Assembly (NCBI RefSeq): GCF_001074155.1
Contig: NZ_JUUZ01000032.1
Location: 32,669-96,668 of the forward strand
DNA: 64,000 nt
Origin: Streptococcus pseudopneumoniae
Lineage (GTDB): Bacteria; Bacillota; Bacilli; Lactobacillales; Streptococcaceae
Direction: 5' to 3'
Notes under the pieces: generated by a model
Database searches by the model: none
What the model saw: only the letters and a program-made list of their open reading frames with translations
What the model was told of the DNA's origin: nothing
Position numbers and translations under genes: made by a program
Shown here: positions 15,742 to 24,972 of the stretch, one piece after another
Position numbering within the stretch: position 1 is the first letter of the stretch
How the letters are laid out: each line of letters opens with the position of its first letter

Positions 15742-16545
15742 TTAGCCTCTCTTACTTTTTTCTTTCAAGATTATTTCGACTCCCGCTTGATGTAAAATAT
15801 CATATCTAGCACGACTTATATCTGATTCATCGATTAAATTAAGAAGATTATCAATTTCTTTTCTTCCTTCTTCACTTAACTTTTGCTTTATTTCAACTAA
15901 ATTTTTTTGTAGTCTAAAAAACAATTGAATAGCTACTTCGTAATCTTTTTTCTCTTGTAATTCTTGCTGCTTAGCTAAAATTTCTTTTTCTTTCTCTTCA
16001 TTTTTCTTCTTATTTTTTTCAGCCATATCAAGAAGCTTTTCATAATCCACTTTGTGATTCTCAAAGTCATCTTTGACTGATTCCATAAATTTAGGTGTGA
16101 TTCGAATACGATTATAGGCATTTTTGACTAAGGAAGTGATTTTATCCCAATAAGGTACTTCTGAGTCTTCTCGGAACATTAATATTTCTCTATCCGTTAT
16201 GACAATTTTCTTTTTTTCATCAATGAAATATCCTTTTTCTTTGTAATTATTTAAATCAGAAATATACTTGTCTAATCTCCACTGTTTGACAATTTTTTTG
16301 CCATTGTCAGATAAATCATCATCGACTACATATCTGTATAACCAATCAGGAAAATTAACATCACCTATTGTCCATCTTTGCTTCTCATCTGAGTATACTT
16401 TATTTCTTAATTCTCTGTCAGGAAATTTAACTTTATTATAAACGTACTTAATAATCTCATCACCCTCTTGAATGTATTCGTTCCAATACTTGTCATACTT
16501 AGCGTAGGGGCTAAATGGTCGAGTTCTATATATAACTCTACTCAT
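15742..16545 (-). CDS. Hypothetical coiled-coil protein
   Basis: 267 residues, soluble and highly charged. The N-terminal half is globular with many aromatic residues (YDKYWNEYIQEGDEIIKYVY). A Lys/Glu-rich coiled coil spans about residues 165-205, and a helical C-terminus follows (ARYDILHQAGVEIIL). I recognise no family. It is followed after five bases by the candidate nuclease and so probably forms a pair with it, for example as a partner or DNA-binding subunit. A WYL regulator lies 80 bases upstream. Confidence 0.55.
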   Translation of the reverse strand: MSRVIYRTRPFSPYAKYDKYWNEYIQEGDEIIKYVYNKVKFPDRELRNKVYSDEKQRWTIGDVNFPDWLYRYVVDDDLSDNGKKIVKQWRLDKYISDLNNYKEKGYFIDEKKKIVITDREILMFREDSEVPYWDKITSLVKNAYNRIRITPKFMESVKDDFENHKVDYEKLLDMAEKNKKKNEEKEKEILAKQQELQEKKDYEVAIQLFFRLQKNLVEIKQKLSEEGRKEIDNLLNLIDESDISRARYDILHQAGVEIILKEKSKRG

Positions 16546-16625
16546 TTCATCTTCTCCTTTAATTTATATAATTCACAGTATTCTTTTCTAACAGACAAAA
16601 ATTTATCTTATTCGCTCTCAAACTT

Positions 16626-17576
16626 CTAGTCAATGTAATTTTCTTGCATTCTCTTAATAAGAGTTTTTACATCATCAATTAACGATTGAGGAGACAAAAC
16701 CGTTAGAGCATCCGCTTGACTCAACAACCACCTCTTCAGCCCTGGTGTATCTTGACTCACAAACTCAATAATATTGCCATTTGAGGTTTTTTCAATAATT
16801 GTTGCTAATGGAAATTGATCAACAACAATCGCTGGATCATTGACGAATAGAACTCTGATATTTAACTCTTTTCCTATGAATGGATCTACTCGTTTATTAC
16901 GGATTTCTCCATCGCGAAATTTTCTTCCATAAGAGAGAGAAGGTTTTTCTTTTTTAGATTCTTTCCAACTGAGTATTCTATCTAATTTTAAAGTCATATA
17001 AGAATCAAATAGTAAATTATAGGCTACTATGTAAAAATAATGAGTATCATAGTAAAGAGAAACCGGAAAAATTGTATGTCTCTTTTCAGTATTATAAGGA
17101 GATTGATAATCAATGTCTAAGACCAACTCCTTACGAATCATTTCAGACCATTCCCAAACCTTATCAATACGGTTTTGTGTATCTGACAGCGGTGCATAAT
17201 TTAGCAACTCACTTGCAATAATACTGGAAACTTCTTTTTGCTCATCTTTTGAAATAAGTGCCAATAAACTATCAAGCAATGACTTGTTTTCTTCTTTATT
17301 TAAAGAACGATTTTCTAGTAAAATCTTTGAAATTACAAGAATATCCTTTTTATTAAATAAAGATTTTCCTTTTAGATATCTAGTATGGTGCCTCGTATCG
17401 TAGGCAAGTTCTGCTGCAACCATCGGTTGTGTATCTAAGAAACCCGACAAGAGAGAAAAATCTCGTTGTATAGTCTTTTCACTAACACCAAATTCATCTG
17501 CAAGCTGAGCCTTAGCTAAATGCGCGCCAGACTGTAATCGTAAAAATATAGTTAATAAGCGTTCTTGGTCGTTCAT
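16626..17576 (-). CDS. WYL-domain transcriptional regulator
   Basis: 316 residues in the order helix-turn-helix (about 1-60, EFGVSEKTIQRDFSLL), WYL domain (about 145-225, with KLDRILSW near its end) and a C-terminal WCX domain (about 235-310). This is the layout of BrxR/CapW-type repressors, which sit beside phage defence operons and may sense nucleic acid ligands. It stands between the AAA+ gene and the candidate nuclease pair, all on one strand, and is likely to control this block. Confidence 0.82.
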   Translation of the reverse strand: MNDQERLLTIFLRLQSGAHLAKAQLADEFGVSEKTIQRDFSLLSGFLDTQPMVAAELAYDTRHHTRYLKGKSLFNKKDILVISKILLENRSLNKEENKSLLDSLLALISKDEQKEVSSIIASELLNYAPLSDTQNRIDKVWEWSEMIRKELVLDIDYQSPYNTEKRHTIFPVSLYYDTHYFYIVAYNLLFDSYMTLKLDRILSWKESKKEKPSLSYGRKFRDGEIRNKRVDPFIGKELNIRVLFVNDPAIVVDQFPLATIIEKTSNGNIIEFVSQDTPGLKRWLLSQADALTVLSPQSLIDDVKTLIKRMQENYID

Positions 17577-17713
17577 ATAATCCTAAATCCTTTAACAATA
17601 TTATAACATTTCCAATGACTTAGATTCAATCAATTTCCTAGTTCAAATCTTCTACCGATACAACTATTGGACAAGTACCTAATCTTTCTTTTAAAGTCTA
17701 TTATAGGTTACTT

Positions 17714-19579
17714 CTACCTTCCGAATCCTATCAACGATATTGATTTTGATGATTTTGCTTCAATAGCTACAATAGCCTTATTGATATCTGTCAATGTAAT
17801 TTGATTTAAAAAGGTATCATCTTCTAACTGATTCTTATCACCTTCAATCACTCGTTGTGCTTGACTGAAGACAATCTCATCTACTAATTTTCGAACGTAT
17901 CTAGCATTTCCAAAGTTTTTACAATTGACAACTTCTGAAAAATGCTGACGTAGTACCATCTTACAATCATCAGTTAATTGATAATATCTCTTATTTATCA
18001 TCAATTCCAAAATAGCAATTAGTTGTTCAATTGTATAATCCAAAAATTTTATTTCTCTAGAAATTCTAGAGGAAAGTCCCGGGTTAGTTTCAATGAATTG
18101 GGCCATCAATTCTTCATACCCAGCAAAAATAACCAACACCTCATCCCGACGATTTTCCATTTCTTGTATAAGCGCTGAAATAGCTTCATGTCCAAAATCT
18201 CTCTCACTACTAGGGATAAGACTATAAGCCTCATCTATAAAGAGTACTCCTCCCCTTGCATCATCAAAAGCTTTTCTTACTTTTGGAGCAGTTTGGCCAA
18301 CATATTCACCAACAAGATCCGTTCGACCTACTTCTACTAACTTATTCTCTTGAATTATCTTGTTATTGTATAAAATTTTTGTATAAAGCCTAGCCACTAT
18401 AGTTTTCCCAGTCCCAGGATTTCCGGAAAAAACGAGATGACGATTTAATATTTCATTACTATATCCATGAGCCTGACGCAACGCAGAAACTTGATTATAA
18501 GCTAACTGCTGGTTTAGAACTATTTTCACTTCTTCTAAACCAATTAATTCACTCAACTTTTTCTCCGCACTTTCTTCATCTTCAACCGAAGATTCATTTT
18601 GGAGAATAAATCCATCCAGATTTAATTCGTTTTTATCTGAAGGATCATAATTATTTTGTACTGCAAATTCAACAAGCTCTTGAACAAAAAGTCGAACTTC
18701 TTTAGCATCCTTTAGTACTTTATTTTCTTCTATTAATCGCTCAAAATCTTCATTACTCAATTGAACACCTTTTTTGTTTAGCATCTGAAGCCCGATTTTT
18801 TTAAGCTCTGCTTCATCATATTGCGGAAAATTCACAATTGATACTTTACTAAAATCTTCAAGTAACTCTTTTTTTATAAATTCTGCCTCTTGGACAGTTC
18901 TCGTAATAATGATGTTAATTGAATGCCCCTTCTTTTGTCTAAATGTATCGTAAACATCTGATTTTGTTCTTGGCCTTGCTGAAAGATAATCAACTAATAC
19001 TGGGACATCTTTTTCGCCTATCTTAGGAATAAAAAAATTGTTACAATTTACAAATATTGCATTCATTCCAAAAAGAGACATCAGAAATTTGATAGCAAAC
19101 TTACGGCCAGATCCCCTCTCACCATTAAAAATATAAAAGTATTGCTGTTGTTCATTATTATTTATTTTTTCTTGAAATGAAAGATATGTAATTAGTTCTT
19201 GAACAGCCTTCTTAAAATCAGTGAGGCCATAAATGTTTTTCAATTCATCCAATTTTTCAAAATTAGGCTTTAGATAATGAGACATGGTCTCTTTATTGGC
19301 ACTTAATAAGAATTTTACTAGTTCTCTTCTATCGCTTGTTTCAAGTTTCTTTATAAAATTACTTTCTGTTAGAGTTTTAACTTTTTTTAATGTAAACTCA
19401 TGATCAAAAAAATCCTTTATTTTCCCCATGATTTCTTGATCATTGTAATTTTCTTTAGAAATAAGGTAATAAGCGTCATCCTCTTTAAATAGTAATAAAC
19501 GATTAGTCTTAATAAAATCTTCTGTTTGAGTTTTTAAGAAATCATCAGGATTCTTAAACTCAACTTGATAATAATTCAT
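17714..19579 (-). CDS. Two-cassette CbbX/SpoVK-like AAA+ ATPase
   Basis: 621 residues with two AAA+ cassettes. The first (about 130-310) is degenerate: it has NGERGSGRKFA where a Walker A should be and no clear DExx box. The second (about 345-615) is intact, with GNPGTGKTIVARLY, the pore loop region VGEYVGQTAPKV, the Walker B motif GGVLFIDEAYSL and an arginine-finger region. Proteins of the CbbX/CfxQ/SpoVK group remodel other proteins by pulling chains through a hexamer ring. It starts at ATG 19579 after GAGGTG. An N-terminal domain (1-120) is of unknown type. It is separated from the helicase operon by a terminator but on the same strand. Confidence 0.8.
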   Translation of the reverse strand: MNYYQVEFKNPDDFLKTQTEDFIKTNRLLLFKEDDAYYLISKENYNDQEIMGKIKDFFDHEFTLKKVKTLTESNFIKKLETSDRRELVKFLLSANKETMSHYLKPNFEKLDELKNIYGLTDFKKAVQELITYLSFQEKINNNEQQQYFYIFNGERGSGRKFAIKFLMSLFGMNAIFVNCNNFFIPKIGEKDVPVLVDYLSARPRTKSDVYDTFRQKKGHSINIIITRTVQEAEFIKKELLEDFSKVSIVNFPQYDEAELKKIGLQMLNKKGVQLSNEDFERLIEENKVLKDAKEVRLFVQELVEFAVQNNYDPSDKNELNLDGFILQNESSVEDEESAEKKLSELIGLEEVKIVLNQQLAYNQVSALRQAHGYSNEILNRHLVFSGNPGTGKTIVARLYTKILYNNKIIQENKLVEVGRTDLVGEYVGQTAPKVRKAFDDARGGVLFIDEAYSLIPSSERDFGHEAISALIQEMENRRDEVLVIFAGYEELMAQFIETNPGLSSRISREIKFLDYTIEQLIAILELMINKRYYQLTDDCKMVLRQHFSEVVNCKNFGNARYVRKLVDEIVFSQAQRVIEGDKNQLEDDTFLNQITLTDINKAIVAIEAKSSKSISLIGFGR

Positions 19580-19622
19580 TTAATTTCACCTCTTTTTATT
19601 GATAATTTAAGTTTACAAAAAA

Positions 19623-19645
19623 GAGTGGACAAATTATGTCCACTC
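19623..19645 (-). terminator. Hairpin terminator between the zinc-ribbon gene and the AAA+ gene
   Basis: GAGTGGACA (19623-19631) pairs with TGTCCACTC (19637-19645), and on the minus strand TTTTTT follows. It ends the helicase operon. Confidence 0.8.
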
Positions 19646-19686
19646 AATTGTTGTTACAAAAAATTTTTCAAAAATGTAGAAAATCT

Positions 19687-19803
19687 CTATACCTCCTCTG
19701 TATCTTCAGAACCACACCATCGACACTTTTTGAAGTTATCTGTTTCATCGACATCATAACTATAGTACCCTAGACATTCATTACAGTAACGATCAACTTC
19801 CAT
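19687..19803 (-). CDS. 38-residue zinc-ribbon protein
   Basis: A start ATG at 19801-19803 is preceded by AAGGAGGATAAT, an excellent ribosome binding site, and the frame stays open to TAG at 19687. The peptide has two CxxC pairs, YCNEC near residue 7 and KCRWC near residue 27, ending CGSEDTEEV. This is a rubredoxin/zinc-ribbon knuckle pattern that would bind one zinc ion. It is the last gene of the helicase operon, 32 bases after the HAD gene. The role is unknown; such ribbons often mediate protein or nucleic acid contacts. It is too short for common gene callers. Confidence 0.75.
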   Translation of the reverse strand: MEVDRYCNECLGYYSYDVDETDNFKKCRWCGSEDTEEV

Positions 19804-19835
19804 ATTATCCTCCTTCTATACTTTAAAATTTACAC

Positions 19836-20528
19836 TTAACTAATATCATTTATCGAATAAATAACATCTTTACGTTCAACAACAATATTACATGCTACCC
19901 CCTCTTTCTTTAGTTTATCCAATAACTTTTGATTTGGATTTATAGCTGTTGGATGACCAGTCATTTGAAGCATCGTAAAGTCACCTGTCGTATCCCCATA
20001 AGAATAAGAATTATCTAAATCAAAAGGCAGTCTCTCTAGAATTTTCTTTTTAGAATCAGCATCCCACATTGGAATTACTTCTCCACTATACTTGTTGCCA
20101 TCATTTAAGTATTGAGATGCAAACCATAAATCAGCTCCTAATTTTTCCGCCATTTTTTCAACTAGAAAATCCGGGGAACCAGAAATAAAGATAATCTTAT
20201 GTCCCTGTTCTTTGTGCCATTTAATACGATCGCGTGTAAAACGATAGAGCTTCTTACTTTCTTTTTCAATCACTTTTTTAGCCACAAACTCAACATCTAG
20301 AATATCCTTATTAGATATATATTTTGTATACAATTTCGATGCTGTATACAGATAATCATCGTAGTCTAGTTCTCGATTTTGCCAAGCATTTTTATGAGGT
20401 TTTAGTTCCATCTCTACTGATATTGGAAAAACATCATATGCAATACACTTCTCCATATGATGAAGAAGAAGTGAATCTCTAAAAATAGTCCCATCAATAT
20501 CAAAAATTGCTGCAATTTCTCGACTCAT
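19836..20528 (-). CDS. HAD-superfamily (subfamily IB) phosphatase
   Basis: 230 residues. All HAD motifs are visible: motif I FDIDGTIFRDSLL (nucleophile Asp, acid-base Asp), motif II FISGSPDFL (Ser), motif III Lys in the region of DADSKKKIL, and motif IV YGDTTGDFTML. The helical cap inserted after motif I and the order resemble phosphoserine-phosphatase-like IB enzymes. The substrate may be a nucleotide, sugar phosphate or phosphoprotein. It lies 27 bases after the helicase-nuclease gene in the same operon, which is an unusual partner. Confidence 0.85.
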   Translation of the reverse strand: MSREIAAIFDIDGTIFRDSLLLHHMEKCIAYDVFPISVEMELKPHKNAWQNRELDYDDYLYTASKLYTKYISNKDILDVEFVAKKVIEKESKKLYRFTRDRIKWHKEQGHKIIFISGSPDFLVEKMAEKLGADLWFASQYLNDGNKYSGEVIPMWDADSKKKILERLPFDLDNSYSYGDTTGDFTMLQMTGHPTAINPNQKLLDKLKKEGVACNIVVERKDVIYSINDIS

Positions 20529-20555
20529 TTATTCTCCTAACTCTCTAGCCATTAT

Positions 20556-23500
20556 CTAATTTTTCTTATTTGACTGCGATTCTAAATTCTCTTTCAATAA
20601 TTGAAAATCTACAAATTCTCCCAATCGACAATAATCACAATCATCCTTACCACAACCACCAGTAAAATCAGCTACATTTACTTTATCATAGAATTCTTGA
20701 ATCTGAGTACGAACTATATCCATATCCTCTTTTGTAACATTTACAGTATGGATGGAGTAGCCTTCTTTTGCATCATCATCATCTAGGAAAATATATTGCG
20801 TTTCAATTCGTTTACCAGTAGTATCTATTTCAGAAAAATTTTCTAATAAAATATTATAGAAGACGGCTTGGCGCCAATAATCACGTCCAACTGCGAGTTC
20901 TTCAACACCTCTCTGAGCAGAACCTGTCTTATAATCTACTACTCGAATCAGATCATCGTCAAATTCTAACTTATCTATAATCCCATTAATTGAGTACTTA
21001 TCTCCTAATTTGACACGAAGTTCTTTCTCTAAACAGACATTCTTCCCTTTTAAACTGTTAGGAATATAATGTTTAAAAAGATTGGTTAGTAAGCGATGCC
21101 CATATTCTTTTAATTCTTCAACGGACATTGTATCTACGATTTCCTCTTGATGTGAGTGCAATGAATTATCGTAGTATTCAATTGCTTTCCCCAATTGTAA
21201 ATCTACTTTATAGATTTGTTCCATAGTTTCGTGAATTGCAGTACCAAACACAGGACCAGTTGGGGCATGCTTAACTGTTACTTTTGCAGCCTTTTCTTTT
21301 GTTCCTGCAGATAGTCCAGCTGGTTGAGATAGCTGTAAAACATCATCAAAATATAAACTCTTCGGACAACTTAAGAAACGATTCAATTTGCTAACGCTTA
21401 AACTCTTATAATTTCCCTGTGTTTGTTGATAGGTCGCAACTTCTAAAGCCTCAGTATTATCAAATTTAGGTGCTCTATTATCGAATACTTGGAGGCAGTA
21501 GTCGCAAGGGTAATTGTTTCTGTCATCTTTCATCTGTCCACATCCACAATAAAAATTACCTTGTTTAATTTTCATAATAGACTCTTTAATCTGTTCAAGT
21601 ACTGTATCAACATCACTTTGAGTAATTCGCATATCTTCGGTTTCAGAAAAACCGTCTTCACTAGTTGAATCCTCAACGAAAACATATTTAACTAGTATCT
21701 CTTTGCCAGAAATATCGATACCATCGATACCAGCATTTGTAACGAGGATATAGTAGAATACAGCTTGGCGCCAGTAGTTACCACCGAGAGGTTCTTTTTC
21801 ACTCGGAGCAACTAATTTCTTTTTAGCATTTTCAGCTTTACCTGTTTTATAGTCAATTAATCGTACAACACCTTCTTCACACTCTATTTTATCAATTTTT
21901 CCATTTAACTCAATATCAGATACTTCTGATAGATCAACTTTGGTGTTCAAAATATCACCTAGCTTAATTCCTTTGATATGCTGCTCAACTGCAATTACAC
22001 CATCTTTGAGATAACCAGGTTTTTTGTAGAGATTTTCAATAATCTTTTTACCTCTAAAATAAGCATCCCTCTTTACTCTATCTGAAGATAGTTGATAAGA
22101 TTTAGATTTAAAGATTTTCTTAAATAATAATAATTTTAAAGCTTTTTCTGAAGAACGAACTGTTTTTGCTGTTAGTTTTGAACTTTGCGAATCATCCATA
22201 GAAATATATATTTTTTCTAAGACTTCGTGAATGATGCTTCCAAATAGCAAGGTTTCGTTTGTTTCAGATGGTAATTTTAATCCCTCATTGAAATAAAAAC
22301 TCAAAGGACATTTAAGGAAATCACTCAATGTACTAACACTTAAACTTAATTCACCTAGAATCGCACGTAGAACAGTATCAGGAAATTTTGGTACTACTAC
22401 TTTTTCTACAGATTGACAATCTTCAAAAGATTCTGTTACCTCTACCGAATCAATAAAATTCTCAAATTCACTAATAAAGTGGGTTTTATCGAAATCATCA
22501 GAATAAGAGAGATGGAGAACCTTCTTTGCCCGAGTCATTGCAACATAAAATAGGCGACGATTCTCCTCTTCTTTCAGTTGAGATTCATTCTTAGCTTTTC
22601 CATTTAAGCTTGGTGGATAAGAGAATCTACCCGAATTATTTTCACCTCCTGGCCAATTTGTATTCTTTTGTTTTCCATCATTACATTTCATCATAAATAC
22701 ATGTTCAAACTCTAGACCTTTAGAACCATGAGCTGTCATTAATTGAACACAGTTACTTGGAGAACCCGAGATATCTTTAATGGGTAGACTAATCTTCATT
22801 TCTTGTAAAGACGATAATTGATTCAAAAATCCTTTTACATTTAATTTAAGGTGGAGGAGACATTCCGTTAACATTAACTCGTAAAGTGTATTTAAAGTAG
22901 AAACCAAGTGATATTTTTCTTTTGATTTCATGATATAGTCATCAATCCCTAAAGATTTTAAGAGTTCGCTAAGGATATACATAGGTGATAAGTATTTTTC
23001 CGATTTACTAATCTTTTTACGAATCGATTCTAATTTCTTATCAATTTCTGCTATTGAGGGAATAGAAATTTTTTCATCATTCTTGAGATTCCGTATTTTT
23101 GCGATTTCTGAGACTTCCACCTCAAAGAAATCAAAATATAAAATTTTTCGAAGTTCTCTAACATTTCTTGATGGTTGGCAAATATATTTTAAAATAGCTA
23201 GTATTTTTTTGAAGAAGGAATCTTTAAATAAATTCTTCTCTTCTTTTTTCATTTGAACGAAAATACCATTATCACGAAGAATCTTCGCAAACTTTTCTCC
23301 ATAGGAATTTCTTCCATAGATGACTCCTATCTCCTTAGGAGACACACCTGAATGAATCAACTCTTTAATCTCGTTCAACACACCAAACATCTCAGCTTCT
23401 GCATTTGGGTAAGATTTCAAGATTGGCAATTGATAATCATAATCTTTGTTAGCGCCAGCTGCAACAAGAAGCTTCTCTTCTCTTGGCTTATGACTGATTA

Positions 23501-24569
23501 GTTGTCTAGAAGCATCAATGATAGCTTGGGAAGAACGATAATTCTCTTCAAGGATTATTTTCGTAGGTTGATACTCCTCTTCAAAAACTTGAATATTATC
23601 CGCACTTACTCCTTGGAAACGATAAATACTTTGATCATCGTCTCCTACAACAAAAATATTTAGTTTCTCTTTCTCTTTCACTTTTACTAATAATTTTATG
23701 AGTTCATACTGAATAACTGAAGTATCCTGAAATTCATCCACAAATAAATATTTTATAGAATTAGATACACTTTCTTGGAATTTCTTATTTTTATTCAACT
23801 CTTTAATGGTCCATAGAATCATATCATCAAAATCGAAATAATTATGGTCGCTAATAGCATCACTGTATTTTTTAGCAATCTCAACTCCAGCAAGTAACTT
23901 TTGCATTTTTTGTTGTTCTTCATCATATTCTGGTTTAAAATCACCTAAATTTTTACCATTCCTTGCTTGTGAATATTTAAATTCTTTATAAAATTTATCA
24001 CCCTGTTCAGATGAATCAATCTTTTTAAAATATTCATTTATCTCATTTTCAAATTTATCTTTATCCAGATTCTCACGTTTCTTTTTTGCATAGAGTTCTA
24101 AAATCTGTTCAATAGAAGAATAACGATCCCCAGAATTTTTATATAAAGGGTTACCTTTTGTGACATGCTTATCCATAATCTCTTTTAGTATTTCATACCT
24201 TGCTGCTTCTGTAATAACTGTTGGTTCTTCACCAAATAATTCAGGATTTGATAAAATCAACTCACTACAAAAAGCGTGAATAGTCGATACTCTAACGTTA
24301 CGCCCTTTTTCACCGATTAATCCTTCAAGACGATCCAACATTTCAGATGCACCCGCATCTGTATATGTTAAACAGACAATCTCTTCTGGATGTGCCTTAT
24401 CTTTAGTCAAGATATTTGCTACACGACGAGAAAGAATCTGAGTTTTACCTGTACCAGGACCAGCAATAACCATCACCGGTCCTTCCAAAGTATCAACTGC
24501 TTTTTTCTGTTTCTCATTCAGTTTTTGATATTCTTGTTCATAAATATCTTTAAAATCCTTTAATACCAT
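20556..24569 (-). CDS. UvrD-family helicase fused to two tandem Fe-S PD-(D/E)xK nuclease domains
   Basis: About 1337 residues from ATG 24569, which follows AAGGAGAACAG; an in-frame start at 24599 has no such site. Residues 1-700 form a complete superfamily 1A helicase: GPGTGKTQILSRR, LFVDEFQDTS, VGDDDQSIYRFQG, TAHGSKGLEFEHVF and FYVAMTRAKKVLH. The C-terminal half holds two copies of a Cas4/AddB-like nuclease. Each begins with a Cys (KCPLSFYF, SCPKSLYF), has GxxxHE (GSIIHEVLE, GTAIHETME), the catalytic DYKTGK or DYKTGS, then YWRQAVFY, and ends in clustered cysteines (CGCG...CDYC, GCGKDDCDYC) for an Fe-S cluster. Helicases of this kind usually have one nuclease domain. It would unwind and degrade DNA ends. 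Confidence 0.9.
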   Translation of the reverse strand: MVLKDFKDIYEQEYQKLNEKQKKAVDTLEGPVMVIAGPGTGKTQILSRRVANILTKDKAHPEEIVCLTYTDAGASEMLDRLEGLIGEKGRNVRVSTIHAFCSELILSNPELFGEEPTVITEAARYEILKEIMDKHVTKGNPLYKNSGDRYSSIEQILELYAKKKRENLDKDKFENEINEYFKKIDSSEQGDKFYKEFKYSQARNGKNLGDFKPEYDEEQQKMQKLLAGVEIAKKYSDAISDHNYFDFDDMILWTIKELNKNKKFQESVSNSIKYLFVDEFQDTSVIQYELIKLLVKVKEKEKLNIFVVGDDDQSIYRFQGVSADNIQVFEEEYQPTKIILEENYRSSQAIIDASRQLISHKPREEKLLVAAGANKDYDYQLPILKSYPNAEAEMFGVLNEIKELIHSGVSPKEIGVIYGRNSYGEKFAKILRDNGIFVQMKKEEKNLFKDSFFKKILAILKYICQPSRNVRELRKILYFDFFEVEVSEIAKIRNLKNDEKISIPSIAEIDKKLESIRKKISKSEKYLSPMYILSELLKSLGIDDYIMKSKEKYHLVSTLNTLYELMLTECLLHLKLNVKGFLNQLSSLQEMKISLPIKDISGSPSNCVQLMTAHGSKGLEFEHVFMMKCNDGKQKNTNWPGGENNSGRFSYPPSLNGKAKNESQLKEEENRRLFYVAMTRAKKVLHLSYSDDFDKTHFISEFENFIDSVEVTESFEDCQSVEKVVVPKFPDTVLRAILGELSLSVSTLSDFLKCPLSFYFNEGLKLPSETNETLLFGSIIHEVLEKIYISMDDSQSSKLTAKTVRSSEKALKLLLFKKIFKSKSYQLSSDRVKRDAYFRGKKIIENLYKKPGYLKDGVIAVEQHIKGIKLGDILNTKVDLSEVSDIELNGKIDKIECEEGVVRLIDYKTGKAENAKKKLVAPSEKEPLGGNYWRQAVFYYILVTNAGIDGIDISGKEILVKYVFVEDSTSEDGFSETEDMRITQSDVDTVLEQIKESIMKIKQGNFYCGCGQMKDDRNNYPCDYCLQVFDNRAPKFDNTEALEVATYQQTQGNYKSLSVSKLNRFLSCPKSLYFDDVLQLSQPAGLSAGTKEKAAKVTVKHAPTGPVFGTAIHETMEQIYKVDLQLGKAIEYYDNSLHSHQEEIVDTMSVEELKEYGHRLLTNLFKHYIPNSLKGKNVCLEKELRVKLGDKYSINGIIDKLEFDDDLIRVVDYKTGSAQRGVEELAVGRDYWRQAVFYNILLENFSEIDTTGKRIETQYIFLDDDDAKEGYSIHTVNVTKEDMDIVRTQIQEFYDKVNVADFTGGCGKDDCDYCRLGEFVDFQLLKENLESQSNKKN

Positions 24570-24675
24570 CTGTTCTCCTTGCTTATCTAAAATCATCACC
24601 TTTTATGATAATTATAGCATACTAACCCTTCTGTTTATATTCGTTTTCAAATTCAAAAACCGTAATTTTGCCTAC

Positions 24676-24921
24676 TTAGTGTTCATCATTTAACAACTTT
24701 TTTAAAAAATTTTTAGCAGGATCTTCTAAATACAAAACATGTGAATACTCCTTCTCTTCGAATGTCCAAGCAAGATATTTTCCGCTTATCATTGCTTTTA
24801 GATCGTCTAATGACATAGATAGGGTTTCTGCAGAATAATACTTATCATGAAATACCTCTACTTCAATTTCATTATTTAGCCACTGAAAGTCTGCTTCATA
24901 ATTTCCGTTATCTCTTTTCAT
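24676..24921 (-). CDS. Small acidic hypothetical protein, first gene of the helicase operon
   Basis: 81 residues, acidic, one domain with alternating strands (NEIEVEVFHDKYY, KYLAWTFEEKEYSHVLYLED) and a helical end. No family is recognised. It starts at 24921 after a GGAGG-like site and lies about 107 bases upstream of the helicase start. A hairpin terminator (24950-24972) isolates it from sequence further upstream. It could be an inhibitor or adaptor for the helicase-nuclease; there is no direct evidence. Confidence 0.6.
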   Translation of the reverse strand: MKRDNGNYEADFQWLNNEIEVEVFHDKYYSAETLSMSLDDLKAMISGKYLAWTFEEKEYSHVLYLEDPAKNFLKKLLNDEH

Positions 24922-24949
24922 AATATAACTTCCTCCATTATAAACAAAA

Positions 24950-24972
24950 GGGCGGACAATATTTGTCCACCC
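24950..24972. terminator. Hairpin terminator
   Basis: GGGCGGACA (24950-24958) pairs with TGTCCACCC (24964-24972), apart from one C/A mismatch, and a T-run follows on the plus strand. The arms resemble those of the terminator at 19623. Confidence 0.6.
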
